Under the pieces are notes generated by a model. The model worked only from the letters and a program-made list of their open reading frames with translations, did no database searches and was not told where the DNA came from. Below are positions 1 through 7,532 of a DNA stretch of 64,000 bases, in pieces; within the stretch, counting starts at the first letter, position 1, and each line of letters opens with the position of its first letter. The stretch covers positions 1 through 64,000 of the forward strand of contig JAEMGR010000028.1 in assembly GCA_016458225.1 (NCBI GenBank), read 5' to 3'. Position numbers and translations under genes: made by a program. The DNA is from Myxococcaceae bacterium JPH2 (GTDB taxonomy: Bacteria > Myxococcota > Myxococcia > Myxococcales > Myxococcaceae).

Positions 1-143
1 TAAGGGACTCGGGGCCAAGGCCGAGGCCGCGACGCTGCGAATAGCAGGCGTCGCCCTGAAGGACAGCTTTCAACTCTACAACATAGAGGCTTCCCTTAGC
101 GGAAACCTGCAACTTACCCTTCGTATGCACTGTCTTTAGCTTT
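1..143 (+). other. rRNA operon spacer upstream of 5S rRNA
   Basis: This stretch precedes the 5S rRNA and has no supported protein-coding frame. By position it should be the 23S-5S spacer, possibly with the last bases of 23S rRNA at its left edge. I could not recognise the 23S 3' end with confidence, so the boundary is open. It should be transcribed and removed during rRNA processing. Confidence 0.5.
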
Positions 144-259
<116 letters not shown>

Positions 260-270
260 TTCTTTTTGAG

Positions 271-312
271 AAGCCCTCGTCGCCTTCATGGCGCCGGGGG
301 CTTTTCCTTTTC
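271..312 (+). terminator. Rho-independent terminator of the rRNA operon
   Basis: A 14-base arm at 271-284 pairs with 290-303 with two interruptions across a short loop (ttcat), and is followed by cttttccttttct. It lies 12 bases beyond the 5S rRNA. Its outer stem (agccctcg/cgggggct) is nearly the same as that of the hairpin at 14302-14337. Confidence 0.8.
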
Positions 313-380
313 TACCCCTGGATTCTCACAGCAGGCTTTTGCTTGAGTGGCACTTCCACCCTGAACCGGGAGTCCCTCGC

Positions 381-818
381 ATGAAGCTGCTGCGTCCCTG
401 CGTTGGTGCACTGTTCACGCTCATCCTTGCTCTGGCTCCGGGCTCATCCGAGGCCTCGGCGGTGCGGGTAGGACTTGGCGCCGACTATTGGATCGACACG
501 AGCGCGCTCTTCAGTTTCACCCTGGGCGTTGAGGGCCATGTCGCGGGGCCTCTGTCCGTGGGCGGGCGTGTTGGCGCGGTCCTCGTAACGGACGGCAACA
601 CGGTGGGCGTCCCCTTGGATGTCTATCTTCGCGCGACCATTGATCGCGTCTACCTCGAGGGCCTCGCCGGGCCGTGGATCTTCTTCGAAGGAGACACGTT
701 TCGCGCGCACGGCGCGTTTGGATTTGGTCTCCAGGGCAAGGCCGCGAGCATTGGGGTCGAGGTGGGCTATCTCGATCCCAAGCCGACCATCGGCTTGAAG
801 CTCGGCTACCGCTTCTAG
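381..818 (+). CDS. Small outer-membrane beta-barrel-like protein
   Basis: The 145-residue protein begins with a Sec signal peptide (KLLRP then a hydrophobic run ending near SSEASA) and continues as alternating polar/hydrophobic stretches rich in Gly, Val and Tyr. It ends in LKLGYRF, a C-terminal aromatic signature typical of outer-membrane barrels. I chose the ATG at 381 because the signal peptide starts there and a GGGAG ribosome site lies 9 bases upstream; a longer in-frame start overlaps the rRNA terminator. It is probably a short porin-like or OmpW/OmpA-like barrel of unknown substrate. It stands alone between the rRNA operon and the convergent slyX-like gene. Confidence 0.65.
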   Translation: MKLLRPCVGALFTLILALAPGSSEASAVRVGLGADYWIDTSALFSFTLGVEGHVAGPLSVGGRVGAVLVTDGNTVGVPLDVYLRATIDRVYLEGLAGPWIFFEGDTFRAHGAFGFGLQGKAASIGVEVGYLDPKPTIGLKLGYRF

Positions 819-829
819 CTGTGCTGGGC

Positions 830-1057
830 TCAGTAGTGCGGTGGACGCTCGTTGGCGCGTGCGTCCACCAGCCCCGGCTCCGCCTCCAGCTTGCGCTTCA
901 AGATATCGACTTCCGCCCGGAGGCTGTCGATGAGCCGCTGCTGGGCATAGAGAACGTCACTCAGCTCCTGCAGGGTCTCCTGCTGCTGGGTGTACCGAAT
1001 CTCAAGCTCGACGATGCGGTTCTCGTCCATGGGAGCATCCCCATACACCCAAGCCAC
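830..1057 (-). CDS. slyX: SlyX-like coiled-coil protein
   Basis: The 75-residue protein carries the SlyX signature: RIVELEIRYTQQQETLQEL followed by SDVLYAQQRLIDSLRAEV, one long amphipathic coiled coil, and a C-terminal PPHY, which is also typical of SlyX. SlyX proteins are short and cytoplasmic, and their biochemical role is unresolved. The GTG start at 1057 has GAGGA 8 bases upstream; an ATG at 1030 would give a 66-residue form closer to the usual SlyX N-terminus. The gene converges on the barrel gene 11 bases away and is divergent from the small TPR gene. Confidence 0.7.
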   Translation of the reverse strand: MAWVYGDAPMDENRIVELEIRYTQQQETLQELSDVLYAQQRLIDSLRAEVDILKRKLEAEPGLVDARANERPPHY

Positions 1058-1095
1058 CCCTGTCGTCCTCTTCCTCCTTGCGCGCGTGGTGACAC

Positions 1096-1395
1096 ATGAA
1101 AGCCTTGCAACACATTCAACGTGCGCAGGAGCTGCGAGCGCGAGCGCGCCTGGACCTGGCGGAGTCCGCGCTCAGTGATGCCATTGATGCCGCCGTTGCC
1201 GAGGAGGACCTCATCCTGCTCACTCGCGCCCGGTTCCACTTGGGGGCGCTGCTCTTCGAGCAGGAGCGCGATGATGAGGCGCTTCCCTATCTCAAGGCGG
1301 TGGTCCGCACCGAGCGCGTGGACGGCGCCGTCGACTCCGAGGTGAAAGAGGCCGCGCGGATGCTTCGCCAGATGCGTGGCGTTGACCCGGACTGA
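1096..1395 (+). CDS. Small TPR-like helical protein
   Basis: The 99-residue protein is predicted to be almost entirely helical. It has two to three helix pairs with TPR-like spacing of small residues (RARFHLGALLFEQERDDEALPYLKAVV is the clearest repeat; also ALSDAIDAAVAEEDLILL). TPR units mediate protein-protein contacts; the partner is unknown. No signal peptide is visible, so it is probably cytoplasmic. No good ribosome site precedes the ATG. It shares a divergent 38-base spacer with the slyX-like gene, too short for two full independent promoters. Confidence 0.6.
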   Translation: MKALQHIQRAQELRARARLDLAESALSDAIDAAVAEEDLILLTRARFHLGALLFEQERDDEALPYLKAVVRTERVDGAVDSEVKEAARMLRQMRGVDPD

Positions 1396-1446
1396 CCACG
1401 ACTCCGGTTGCCGCCATGGAGATGCAGAGGCGGCAGCCGGTTTACG

Positions 1447-2427
1447 TCACGGCAGCGTGCAGCTCGCCCGAATGGTGTCCATTCGCTGGGGGAATCGCCG
1501 CTCCAGGTCCATGCGAGACGTGCGCGCTGCCTCGATCTGCCCGGTCTTCAACTGAATGGCGCAGAGCGTGGCCAGCGGCTCCTGGTTGGAGATGTCCAAG
1601 CGGTCCGCCTGGCGAAGCGCGTCTTCGGCCGCGATCTCGTTGCCCAGTCGGAACCAGGCCAGGCCCAACTCGAAGTGGCCCTCGGCGAGCCTGGGGTCGC
1701 TCTGCACGGCTTCTTGCAGCAGCTTCACGGCGTCACGATCACGCCCTTCCTTCGCTCGAACCATGCCTTGCTCCACCAGGAGCCGTGCGTGGGTGAGCTT
1801 GCCGTCCAATGCTCGGAACACGGCCATCGCCTCTTCGGGCTTGCCCGTGCGGCTCAGCAACCGACCGTAGCGGAGCGCGAGGAAGGTGTCGGTGGGGGCC
1901 TGGTCATGCGCTCGCTGGAGCGCCTCCACGGCACCCTGCACGTCGCCGTTCTGCTCTCGCAGGTCCGCACGCAGAAGCAGGGGGCGGGGATCCGTCGGCG
2001 CGGCCTTCTCGGCTCGCTCCAGTGACTGATTCACGCAGCGCTCCATCCGCTCGACATCGCAGACTCGCGCCATCAAGAGCAGCGTCTCCAGGTCGCCCGG
2101 ATGACGGCGGTCCGCTTCCTCGACGAGTTCATGCGCCTCGGCCGGCGCTCCGCTCAGCAGCAGCTCCGCGGCCTCTCGCAGGTTGGCGGGCGTCGACTTC
2201 TCGTTGTTCTTGAGCGGGAGCAGGAACCTCACGCGGTGGGCGGGGTCCGGGGTCGCTCGGGCGATGGCCAGCTCCTGCTCGGGCATGTTCCGAGGCAGCA
2301 GGAGCGGGATGATGTGGATCAGCACGGCCACCCCGCTGAGCGCCAGTACTCCTGGCAGCCCTGGGTCTCTCCAGCTCCGCCGCTGCCCAGTTCCCGTCTC
2401 GCCACGCGTCATCGGTCCATCACCCAC
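1447..2427 (-). CDS. Membrane-anchored TPR protein
   Basis: The 326-residue protein has a short cytoplasmic N-terminus, one transmembrane helix at about residues 29-46 (VLALSGVAVLIHIIPLLLP), then at least five tandem TPR-like repeats over residues 80-310, for example the segment around PEEAMAVFRALDG and the one around GHFELGLAWFRLGNEIAA. It is likely an envelope scaffold or assembly factor, as is common for TPR lipoproteins and membrane proteins in myxobacteria. The GTG start at 2427 has a strong GGAGGAG 6 bases upstream, which favours it over the ATG at 2412. The next upstream gene on the same strand, at 2470, is 42 bases away, so the two may form an operon. Confidence 0.7.
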   Translation of the reverse strand: MGDGPMTRGETGTGQRRSWRDPGLPGVLALSGVAVLIHIIPLLLPRNMPEQELAIARATPDPAHRVRFLLPLKNNEKSTPANLREAAELLLSGAPAEAHELVEEADRRHPGDLETLLLMARVCDVERMERCVNQSLERAEKAAPTDPRPLLLRADLREQNGDVQGAVEALQRAHDQAPTDTFLALRYGRLLSRTGKPEEAMAVFRALDGKLTHARLLVEQGMVRAKEGRDRDAVKLLQEAVQSDPRLAEGHFELGLAWFRLGNEIAAEDALRQADRLDISNQEPLATLCAIQLKTGQIEAARTSRMDLERRFPQRMDTIRASCTLP

Positions 2428-2469
2428 GAACTCCTCCTGCTCTTCGCGCGTCTCGCTTCGCGGACGGCG

Positions 2470-2814
2470 CTATACCGCTCTCAGCTGGGCTCGCAGCCCC
2501 GAGGGCAGCTCCAGGCCACAGCTCCAGCACACCTCGAAGTTCCCCGGGTTCTCCTCGCGGCACTTCGGGCATGCGACCACGCGTTGCGCCGCGGCCTCGT
2601 TCTCGCGCAAGTCCTCGAGGACCTGCCGGGCCGTGTCGACTTCATGGGGCCACACCCACAGCTCCACCCATGCCTCGGTGCTTGGAATCTCGCCTACCAG
2701 TGGGGCCAGCGCCTCGCCGCGCAGCTCGACCGCCACCCCGGCCGATTCCAGCGCGCTGGCGATCAACCTCGCCTCTCCCACGGTGCGGTACACGGCGAGC
2801 TGCGCGCGCTTCAT
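2470..2814 (-). CDS. DUF2007-like protein with C-terminal zinc ribbon
   Basis: The first about 70 residues (AVYRTVGEARLIASALESAG, then VELWVWPHEVDTARQVL) match the DUF2007 pattern, a small ferredoxin-like fold often called a putative prokaryotic signal-transducing protein. Residues 82-100 form a zinc ribbon with two CxxC pairs (CPKC and CWSC). No membrane segment is seen. It is 114 residues long, usual for this combination. It lies just upstream of the TPR gene on the same strand and is probably co-transcribed with it. The molecular role is not known. Confidence 0.65.
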   Translation of the reverse strand: MKRAQLAVYRTVGEARLIASALESAGVAVELRGEALAPLVGEIPSTEAWVELWVWPHEVDTARQVLEDLRENEAAAQRVVACPKCREENPGNFEVCWSCGLELPSGLRAQLRAV

Positions 2815-3075
2815 CGCCCCTGTGTCTCAGATGCGCGGGTCCCCAGCAACCATCACCCACCTCGTCACCCACGGTCTGCCTAATCGCTCATCGTGTCCGT
2901 GGTTTGTCTATCGTCGCCTGGCGCACATCCCGGATCGAATTCAATCGCTGGATTCACCGCTAAATCAGCTTGTCGATAAGATTCCGGCTCCCCCGCACCC
3001 ACCGCCGCGATCCTCCACCGCGTCTGCCCTGGTGCTATTTGTATAGGGTTTGTTCATGGAGGCCTGACGCTCTCT

Positions 3076-5001
3076 ATGTCCGCGCCTGCTCGCTCTGTTC
3101 GCGTTGCTCCCCCAGGTCGCGCTCGCTGGCTCTCACACGGCCTTGCCTTGGCGCTCACTGGAGCTGCCTTGGGTGTGCAGTGGGGGCTCGCAGCTACCCG
3201 TGTCTCTCCGCCCTTCTTGCTCTTCCTGGTCGCGGTCTCCCTCACGCGCCGATGGGCGGGCACCGGGCCCGCCTGGCTCGCGACGGGGGTGTCCGCGCTC
3301 CTGTCACTGGTCCTCACCATCCAGGAGCCCGCCACAGCGCAGTCGCACACCGAAGTGGGGGCCGGTCTCTTTCTCCTCCTCTGTGCGTTGATCGTCCACT
3401 GCCCGGAGAGGCGACCCTTGGCCGCGGAGTTCAGTGCACGGGCGGCGTCCTGGTCCGCGTCGCTCCTGCATGCCCTGCCGGATGCGTTCGTGGCGACCGA
3501 CCTGGATGGCCGGGTGTGTGCCTTCAACCCCGCGGCCTCCCGACTCACGGGCTGGTCCGTGTCCAATGCCTTGGGGCAGCCGCTCCCTCGCGTTCTCCGC
3601 CTCATGCGGCAGGACACCCGCGAGCCCTTGGCTGATCTGCTCGGTGCCTCGGTGTGTTCAATGGGCGACAGTGTGTCGGTGCAGCCCTGTGTGCTGGAGC
3701 GCATGGATGGATCCGTCCTCTCCGTCGAAGTGAACCTCTCCCCAGCTCCGACCCGGACTGGCGCGATTCAGGGCGGCTGGCTTCTGTTGATACGGGATGC
3801 CTCGGGTCGTCATTGGCTGGAGGCCGAGCGGGCCCGATGGCTTGCCCGCGAGCATGCGCTGCTGCGGGAGGCCCAAGCGCAGTGTGCTCGTCAGGAGGCG
3901 ATGCTCACCCAGGCGCCGCTGGCCCTCTTCACGTTCCGCGGCCCCGAGCATCGCTGCGAACACCTCAACCCCGCGGCGCATGCACTGCTTTCGGAGCGCT
4001 CGGTGCTCGGCCGCCCCGTGCGTGAGCTGCTTCCCGAAGGTGAGACCGTGCTGGTCCGGTGTCTCGACGACGTCTACCGCAGTGGCGAGCCCTTCGTGGC
4101 TCGCGAGGTGACGCTGGCGTTGGCGGCCCCTGGCACTGGCTGCGTGGAGTCACGCTCCTTCGCCCTCACTTGCCAGCCCTGGCACGACGCCCACCGAGCG
4201 CTCCAGGGGGTCATGTGCCTCGCGGTGGAGACCACGGATGCGGTTCGCGCGCGACGGGCAAGCGAGGTTCAGACCGAGGCGCTGCGCGCGGAGCTGGAGA
4301 CCCGCGACGAGTTCCTGTCCATCGCGAGCCATGAGCTGAAGACGCCGCTCACGTCCTTGCAGCTTCAGCTGCAATTGCTCGCGCGGGCCGTGGCGGCGCG
4401 CGCTTCCGAGGGTGAGGGCTCGGCGCTTCCCGCACGGGTTCGTGCGGCGCAGCGGCAGGTGGCTCGGCTCGCGCTGCTCGTGGCGACCTTGCTGGACCTG
4501 TCGCGCATCCGTGCCGGACGATTGGAGCTCGAGCCCGAGCAGTTGGACCTCTCCGCGCTCGTGACGGATCTGGCGGCTCGCTGCCAGGAGGACGCCACCA
4601 GCGCGGGATGCCTTCTGCGCCTGCAGGTGACTCCGGGCGTGGTCGGGTTCTGGGATCGGCTGAAGCTGGAGCAGATCCTCACCAACCTCCTCTCCAATGC
4701 CTTCAAGTACGGCGCGGCCCATCCGGTGGAAGTCACCGTTGACCATGACGATGCCGGGGCCCGAGTCATCGTGCGAGACCATGGCATTGGCATCGACATG
4801 GAGCACCAGGCTCGAATCTTCGAGCGCTTCGAGCGCGCCGTGTTCGCGCGGGACTATGGCGGGGTCGGGCTTGGCTTGTGGATTTCCCGCAAGCTGGCGC
4901 GCTCGCTCGATGGAGACATCCGCGTCGAGAGCGTGCTTGGCGAGGGCTCCACCTTCATCGTTCACCTGCCGCTGCGTCCTCCGGCTTCCATCTCGGTGTG
5001 A
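3076..5001 (+). CDS. Membrane PAS-domain sensor histidine kinase
   Basis: The 641-residue protein starts with two to three hydrophobic segments (residues about 17-90), followed by two PAS-like sensory domains (about 130-250 and 270-385). The HisKA dimerisation domain has the phospho-acceptor in the H-box SIASHELKTPLTS at His419. The HATPase domain shows the N-box (LEQILTNLLSNAFKYG), G1 (DHGIGID) and G2 (GVGLGLWISRKLA). It autophosphorylates on His and should pass the phosphate to a response regulator. No response regulator is adjacent, so it is an orphan kinase, a frequent arrangement in myxobacteria. The signal is unknown. About 260 bases without a gene precede it and probably hold its promoter. 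Confidence 0.9.
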   Translation: MSAPARSVRVAPPGRARWLSHGLALALTGAALGVQWGLAATRVSPPFLLFLVAVSLTRRWAGTGPAWLATGVSALLSLVLTIQEPATAQSHTEVGAGLFLLLCALIVHCPERRPLAAEFSARAASWSASLLHALPDAFVATDLDGRVCAFNPAASRLTGWSVSNALGQPLPRVLRLMRQDTREPLADLLGASVCSMGDSVSVQPCVLERMDGSVLSVEVNLSPAPTRTGAIQGGWLLLIRDASGRHWLEAERARWLAREHALLREAQAQCARQEAMLTQAPLALFTFRGPEHRCEHLNPAAHALLSERSVLGRPVRELLPEGETVLVRCLDDVYRSGEPFVAREVTLALAAPGTGCVESRSFALTCQPWHDAHRALQGVMCLAVETTDAVRARRASEVQTEALRAELETRDEFLSIASHELKTPLTSLQLQLQLLARAVAARASEGEGSALPARVRAAQRQVARLALLVATLLDLSRIRAGRLELEPEQLDLSALVTDLAARCQEDATSAGCLLRLQVTPGVVGFWDRLKLEQILTNLLSNAFKYGAAHPVEVTVDHDDAGARVIVRDHGIGIDMEHQARIFERFERAVFARDYGGVGLGLWISRKLARSLDGDIRVESVLGEGSTFIVHLPLRPPASISV

Positions 5002-5019
5002 TGGGGCAGGCCGCCGCGC

Positions 5020-5442
5020 TTACTCTTCTTCGCGGAGTTGATGCGGCAGCACGGCGTGCGCGTGACGCGGGGCCCGGGTGTGCAGCTCCGCCGTGAGCAG
5101 GGCATCGAGTTCCGCGAGCAGGGCATCGAGGGGCGCTCCTGCTCCTCGTGCGGGGAGGCGCGCCGTGGTCAGGCGCACGCGTGGCAGTTCCTCGTCCTCG
5201 AAGGCCAGGGTCACCATCAGCCCGTCCGCCTCTCCTGGGGGTGGCGCGAGAGGCGTGGGCGCGGGGGCTTGACCTGCCTGCTCCACGAGGGGCAGCAAGC
5301 GGCGCGACTCCTCCGCGGTCAGGTCTCGCTCCACCAGGGACTCGCCTTGCTCCAGCACTCGCAGGTGTCGCAGGCCCTCCAGGCGCAGCGCCTGGGCGCC
5401 CGTGTTCGTCTTGCCACTGCGCTCGTACATCACCGTCCTCAC
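5020..5442 (-). CDS. Hypothetical protein
   Basis: I do not recognise this 140-residue protein. It has no signal peptide or membrane helix. The first 50 residues look like a small alpha/beta unit (LRLEGLRHLRVLEQGES), then comes a Pro/Ala linker (PAPTPLAPPPGE), a second beta-rich part (LMVTLAFEDEELPRVRLTTARL) and an acidic end (REEE). The GTG at 5442 has GGAGG about 11 bases upstream; an ATG at 5430 is also possible. It converges on the histidine kinase with 18 bases between stops. Confidence 0.5.
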   Translation of the reverse strand: MRTVMYERSGKTNTGAQALRLEGLRHLRVLEQGESLVERDLTAEESRRLLPLVEQAGQAPAPTPLAPPPGEADGLMVTLAFEDEELPRVRLTTARLPARGAGAPLDALLAELDALLTAELHTRAPRHAHAVLPHQLREEE

Positions 5443-5615
5443 GTGGTCGCGCCTCCTCGCGACACGAAGTAGGCACGCTTCGCGCGGCTGTGCATGGGGT
5501 TCCGCGCGAGCGACCGTTGCATGACAGTCCGGCGAGCCCCTCGGCCGAGTGCGCCCTCCCAGGTGCTTTTCTAGGTTGCCGACCTCCCGGGCAGTCTCGC
5601 TCGGGACCGGAGGTC

Positions 5616-5831
5616 ATGACGATGAGCAAGGATTCTGGAAAGCCGACCAGCCCGAACGACCAGCGCTCCAACTCGAAGAACCCCAACAATGGAGCGCAGA
5701 AGGCGGCACAAGAGAATCGTGGCAATCAAATGAACCCGAACAACCCTCGCCACCCGTCGAACTCGCCGGGGGCGGGCGGGTCCGGCTCCCCGAGTCCGGG
5801 CGGTAGCGGCCACGGTGGCAACAAGAGCTGA
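5616..5831 (+). CDS. Short disordered Asn/Pro/Gly/Ser-rich protein
   Basis: The 71-residue product is almost free of hydrophobic residues. It begins MTMSKDSGKPTSPNDQ, continues with Asn/Gln/Pro-rich sequence (NPNNGAQKAAQENRGNQ) and ends with Gly/Ser/Pro repeats and GGNKS. It should be intrinsically disordered. A GGAGG sits 5 bases before the ATG at 5616, which supports real translation. Composition like this recalls small hydrophilic stress or spore-associated proteins, but no family is recognised. A long in-frame upstream extension is rejected because it lacks a ribosome site. Confidence 0.55.
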   Translation: MTMSKDSGKPTSPNDQRSNSKNPNNGAQKAAQENRGNQMNPNNPRHPSNSPGAGGSGSPSPGGSGHGGNKS

Positions 5832-5894
5832 GGCAGAGCGCGCGTCGCACGTCCCTTCGTGAGGGCGACGCGACACGCGACTCCCATCGAGTGC

Positions 5895-5921
5895 GTGAGG
5901 GAAGGCATTGGCTTCCCTCAC
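5895..5921. terminator. Hairpin between convergent genes
   Basis: A perfect 10-base inverted repeat (gtgagggaag / cttccctcac) with a 7-base loop lies between the stops of two convergent genes. It lacks a clear T tract on either side, so it may be a weak bidirectional terminator or an mRNA 3' stabiliser. Confidence 0.45.
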
Positions 5922-5943
5922 CTCCAGGTACGGGCGACAGGCT

Positions 5944-6774
5944 TCAGCGTGCGCGTGGCGCGCACTCTCCCTCGCCGCGGTAGTGCCCCACGGTTCGAGC
6001 CAGCGCGCTGACGAAGTCCCGCAGGTTGTGCACGTTGGCCGCGCCGCCCGTGCCGTACTGGTTGGCGGGCAGCTCCGTCAGGTCCACGGCCGCGAGTTCC
6101 TCCAGCGTCACCTCGCCATCCGGTCCCACGATGCCCAGCTTGTCCGCGGCCGCGATGGCGTCGAAGCGCATCTTGGCGTCCGCCGACTGGAGGTCGTCGA
6201 AGAACAGGTGGTCGCCGTGGATGGTGAGCTGCACCGTCTCCGTGCCACCGCTGGGCACCGTCACGCCCTTGCCGACATCCGGGCTCTCGCAGTGCTCGTA
6301 GATGGTGTTGAGCGGGAAGCCCCAGCGGAACCGCTTCGTGGTCGAGCCCTTGGTGGCCACGCCCTCCACGTAGATGGACCAGCCTTCCTTCTTCATCTGC
6401 GCCACGTCCGCGGGGTCGGCGTTGGCCGCCGTGGCGTTCGACCAGGGCGCGATGGAGTACTGCACCTCGTCCCAGGTGTCCGAGGGCAGGTCCGTGAAGG
6501 CCGCGACCTCTACGGGGCCGGGCTTGTGCACGTCGAACACGCGCGCATCCGCGCGGTCCGCGGCCACTTCGCCGCCGTGCTTCGAGACCTTCAGCTCCCC
6601 GAGCGTCACCAGGAACTTGCTGTAGCGGATGCTCCATCCGTCCGAGAACGCGGAGGAGGGAATCTCCTTCTCGATGAAGTCCTCACCGTAGGTGGTGAAC
6701 GAGACGTTGCCCGGGCTGCCGCTGCACGACACGAGCCCCAGGACCGACAGACCCAGCATCCACTTGTGCTTCAT
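5944..6774 (-). CDS. Lipoprotein of TonB-linked operon (second copy)
   Basis: The 276-residue protein has a lipoprotein signal peptide with lipobox at LGLVSC, so it should be lipidated. Near residue 40 it has GWSIRYSKFLVTLGEL, which matches GWSVTPESLFVSMGPV in the gene just upstream; the two lipoproteins therefore look like diverged paralogues. The C-terminal part contains an acidic helix (DGEVTLEELAAVDL) and a GTGGAANVHN segment. The start overlaps the stop of the upstream gene by 4 bases (ATGA), which indicates translational coupling in the operon with the TonB receptor. It may bind the ligand of the receptor or deliver it at the cell surface; the ligand is unknown. Confidence 0.7.
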   Translation of the reverse strand: MKHKWMLGLSVLGLVSCSGSPGNVSFTTYGEDFIEKEIPSSAFSDGWSIRYSKFLVTLGELKVSKHGGEVAADRADARVFDVHKPGPVEVAAFTDLPSDTWDEVQYSIAPWSNATAANADPADVAQMKKEGWSIYVEGVATKGSTTKRFRWGFPLNTIYEHCESPDVGKGVTVPSGGTETVQLTIHGDHLFFDDLQSADAKMRFDAIAAADKLGIVGPDGEVTLEELAAVDLTELPANQYGTGGAANVHNLRDFVSALARTVGHYRGEGECAPRAR

Positions 6775-7532
6775 TGCGCTGCTCCTTCCACCCACGTCAC
6801 GACGTAGGCGCTGGTGTCTTCCACGCCTCGGGTCAGCGCATTCTGCGCCTGACTCTCCGCGGGGAAGTGAGAAAGGCCATCCGGGCCCGCAGCGGCCACG
6901 GTGGCGAAGTCGATGCGGCCCAGCCATGTCTTCAGGTCCACCGCGATCCGCACTCGGCCACTTTCCTTCTTCATCGTGCGCTCGAAGCGGATTCCTTCGA
7001 TGGCCTTGGGCAGGTCCACTGTCGCGTCGAAGCGCACACTGCCTCCATCCGCGTTGCGCGCTGTTCCGCGCACATGCACGGCGTGGCCCGTCAGCGCGCC
7101 TGTGGCATCGGTGGATGCGGTGGGCGGCGTGAGCGTCAGCTCCAGGGAGCCGTAGTCACCCGTCACCGCGTTGGCGTCTCCGAGCACCACGGGGCCCGAG
7201 AGGAGATCCACCGTGTGCGTGGTCAGCACCTCGCCCAGGGCATCCCCCGCGATGTAGTGGCCCGGGTGCGCGTTCGCGGTGCCGCCGATGAGCGAGTACC
7301 AGTCGAACCGCGGCGCTCGGCGCGAGATGAGGACTCGACCCTCGAAGAACCGGACGGGGCCCATGGAGACGAAGAGGGACTCGGGTGTGACGCTCCAGCC
7401 CTTCTCGTTGGGGCCCGTCATCGGGACCGCCATCACTTCCACGGGGAAGGTGAGGCGCTCCTCCGCGCTTCCGCAGCCCAGGCTCGTCAGCCCGAGGGCC
7501 AGCGCGCACGTTGCTTGTTGCCATCGCGTCAC
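6771..7532 (-). CDS. Lipoprotein of TonB-linked operon (first copy)
   Basis: The GTG at 7532 overlaps the TGA of the TonB receptor (GTGA), and the 253-residue product begins with a signal peptide and lipobox (LTSLGC). It is mostly beta-strand, with two charged beta-hairpins (ISRRAPRFDWYS; FERTMKKESGRVRIAVDL) and several His residues (NAHPGHYI, THTVD, GHAVHV) that could bind metal. It shares the GWS-x7-V-x2-G core with the next gene. It is probably a periplasmic or surface-anchored partner of the receptor. A longer in-frame start inside the receptor gene is rejected because it would lose the signal peptide. Confidence 0.7.
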   Translation of the reverse strand: MTRWQQATCALALGLTSLGCGSAEERLTFPVEVMAVPMTGPNEKGWSVTPESLFVSMGPVRFFEGRVLISRRAPRFDWYSLIGGTANAHPGHYIAGDALGEVLTTHTVDLLSGPVVLGDANAVTGDYGSLELTLTPPTASTDATGALTGHAVHVRGTARNADGGSVRFDATVDLPKAIEGIRFERTMKKESGRVRIAVDLKTWLGRIDFATVAAAGPDGLSHFPAESQAQNALTRGVEDTSAYVVTWVEGAAQ

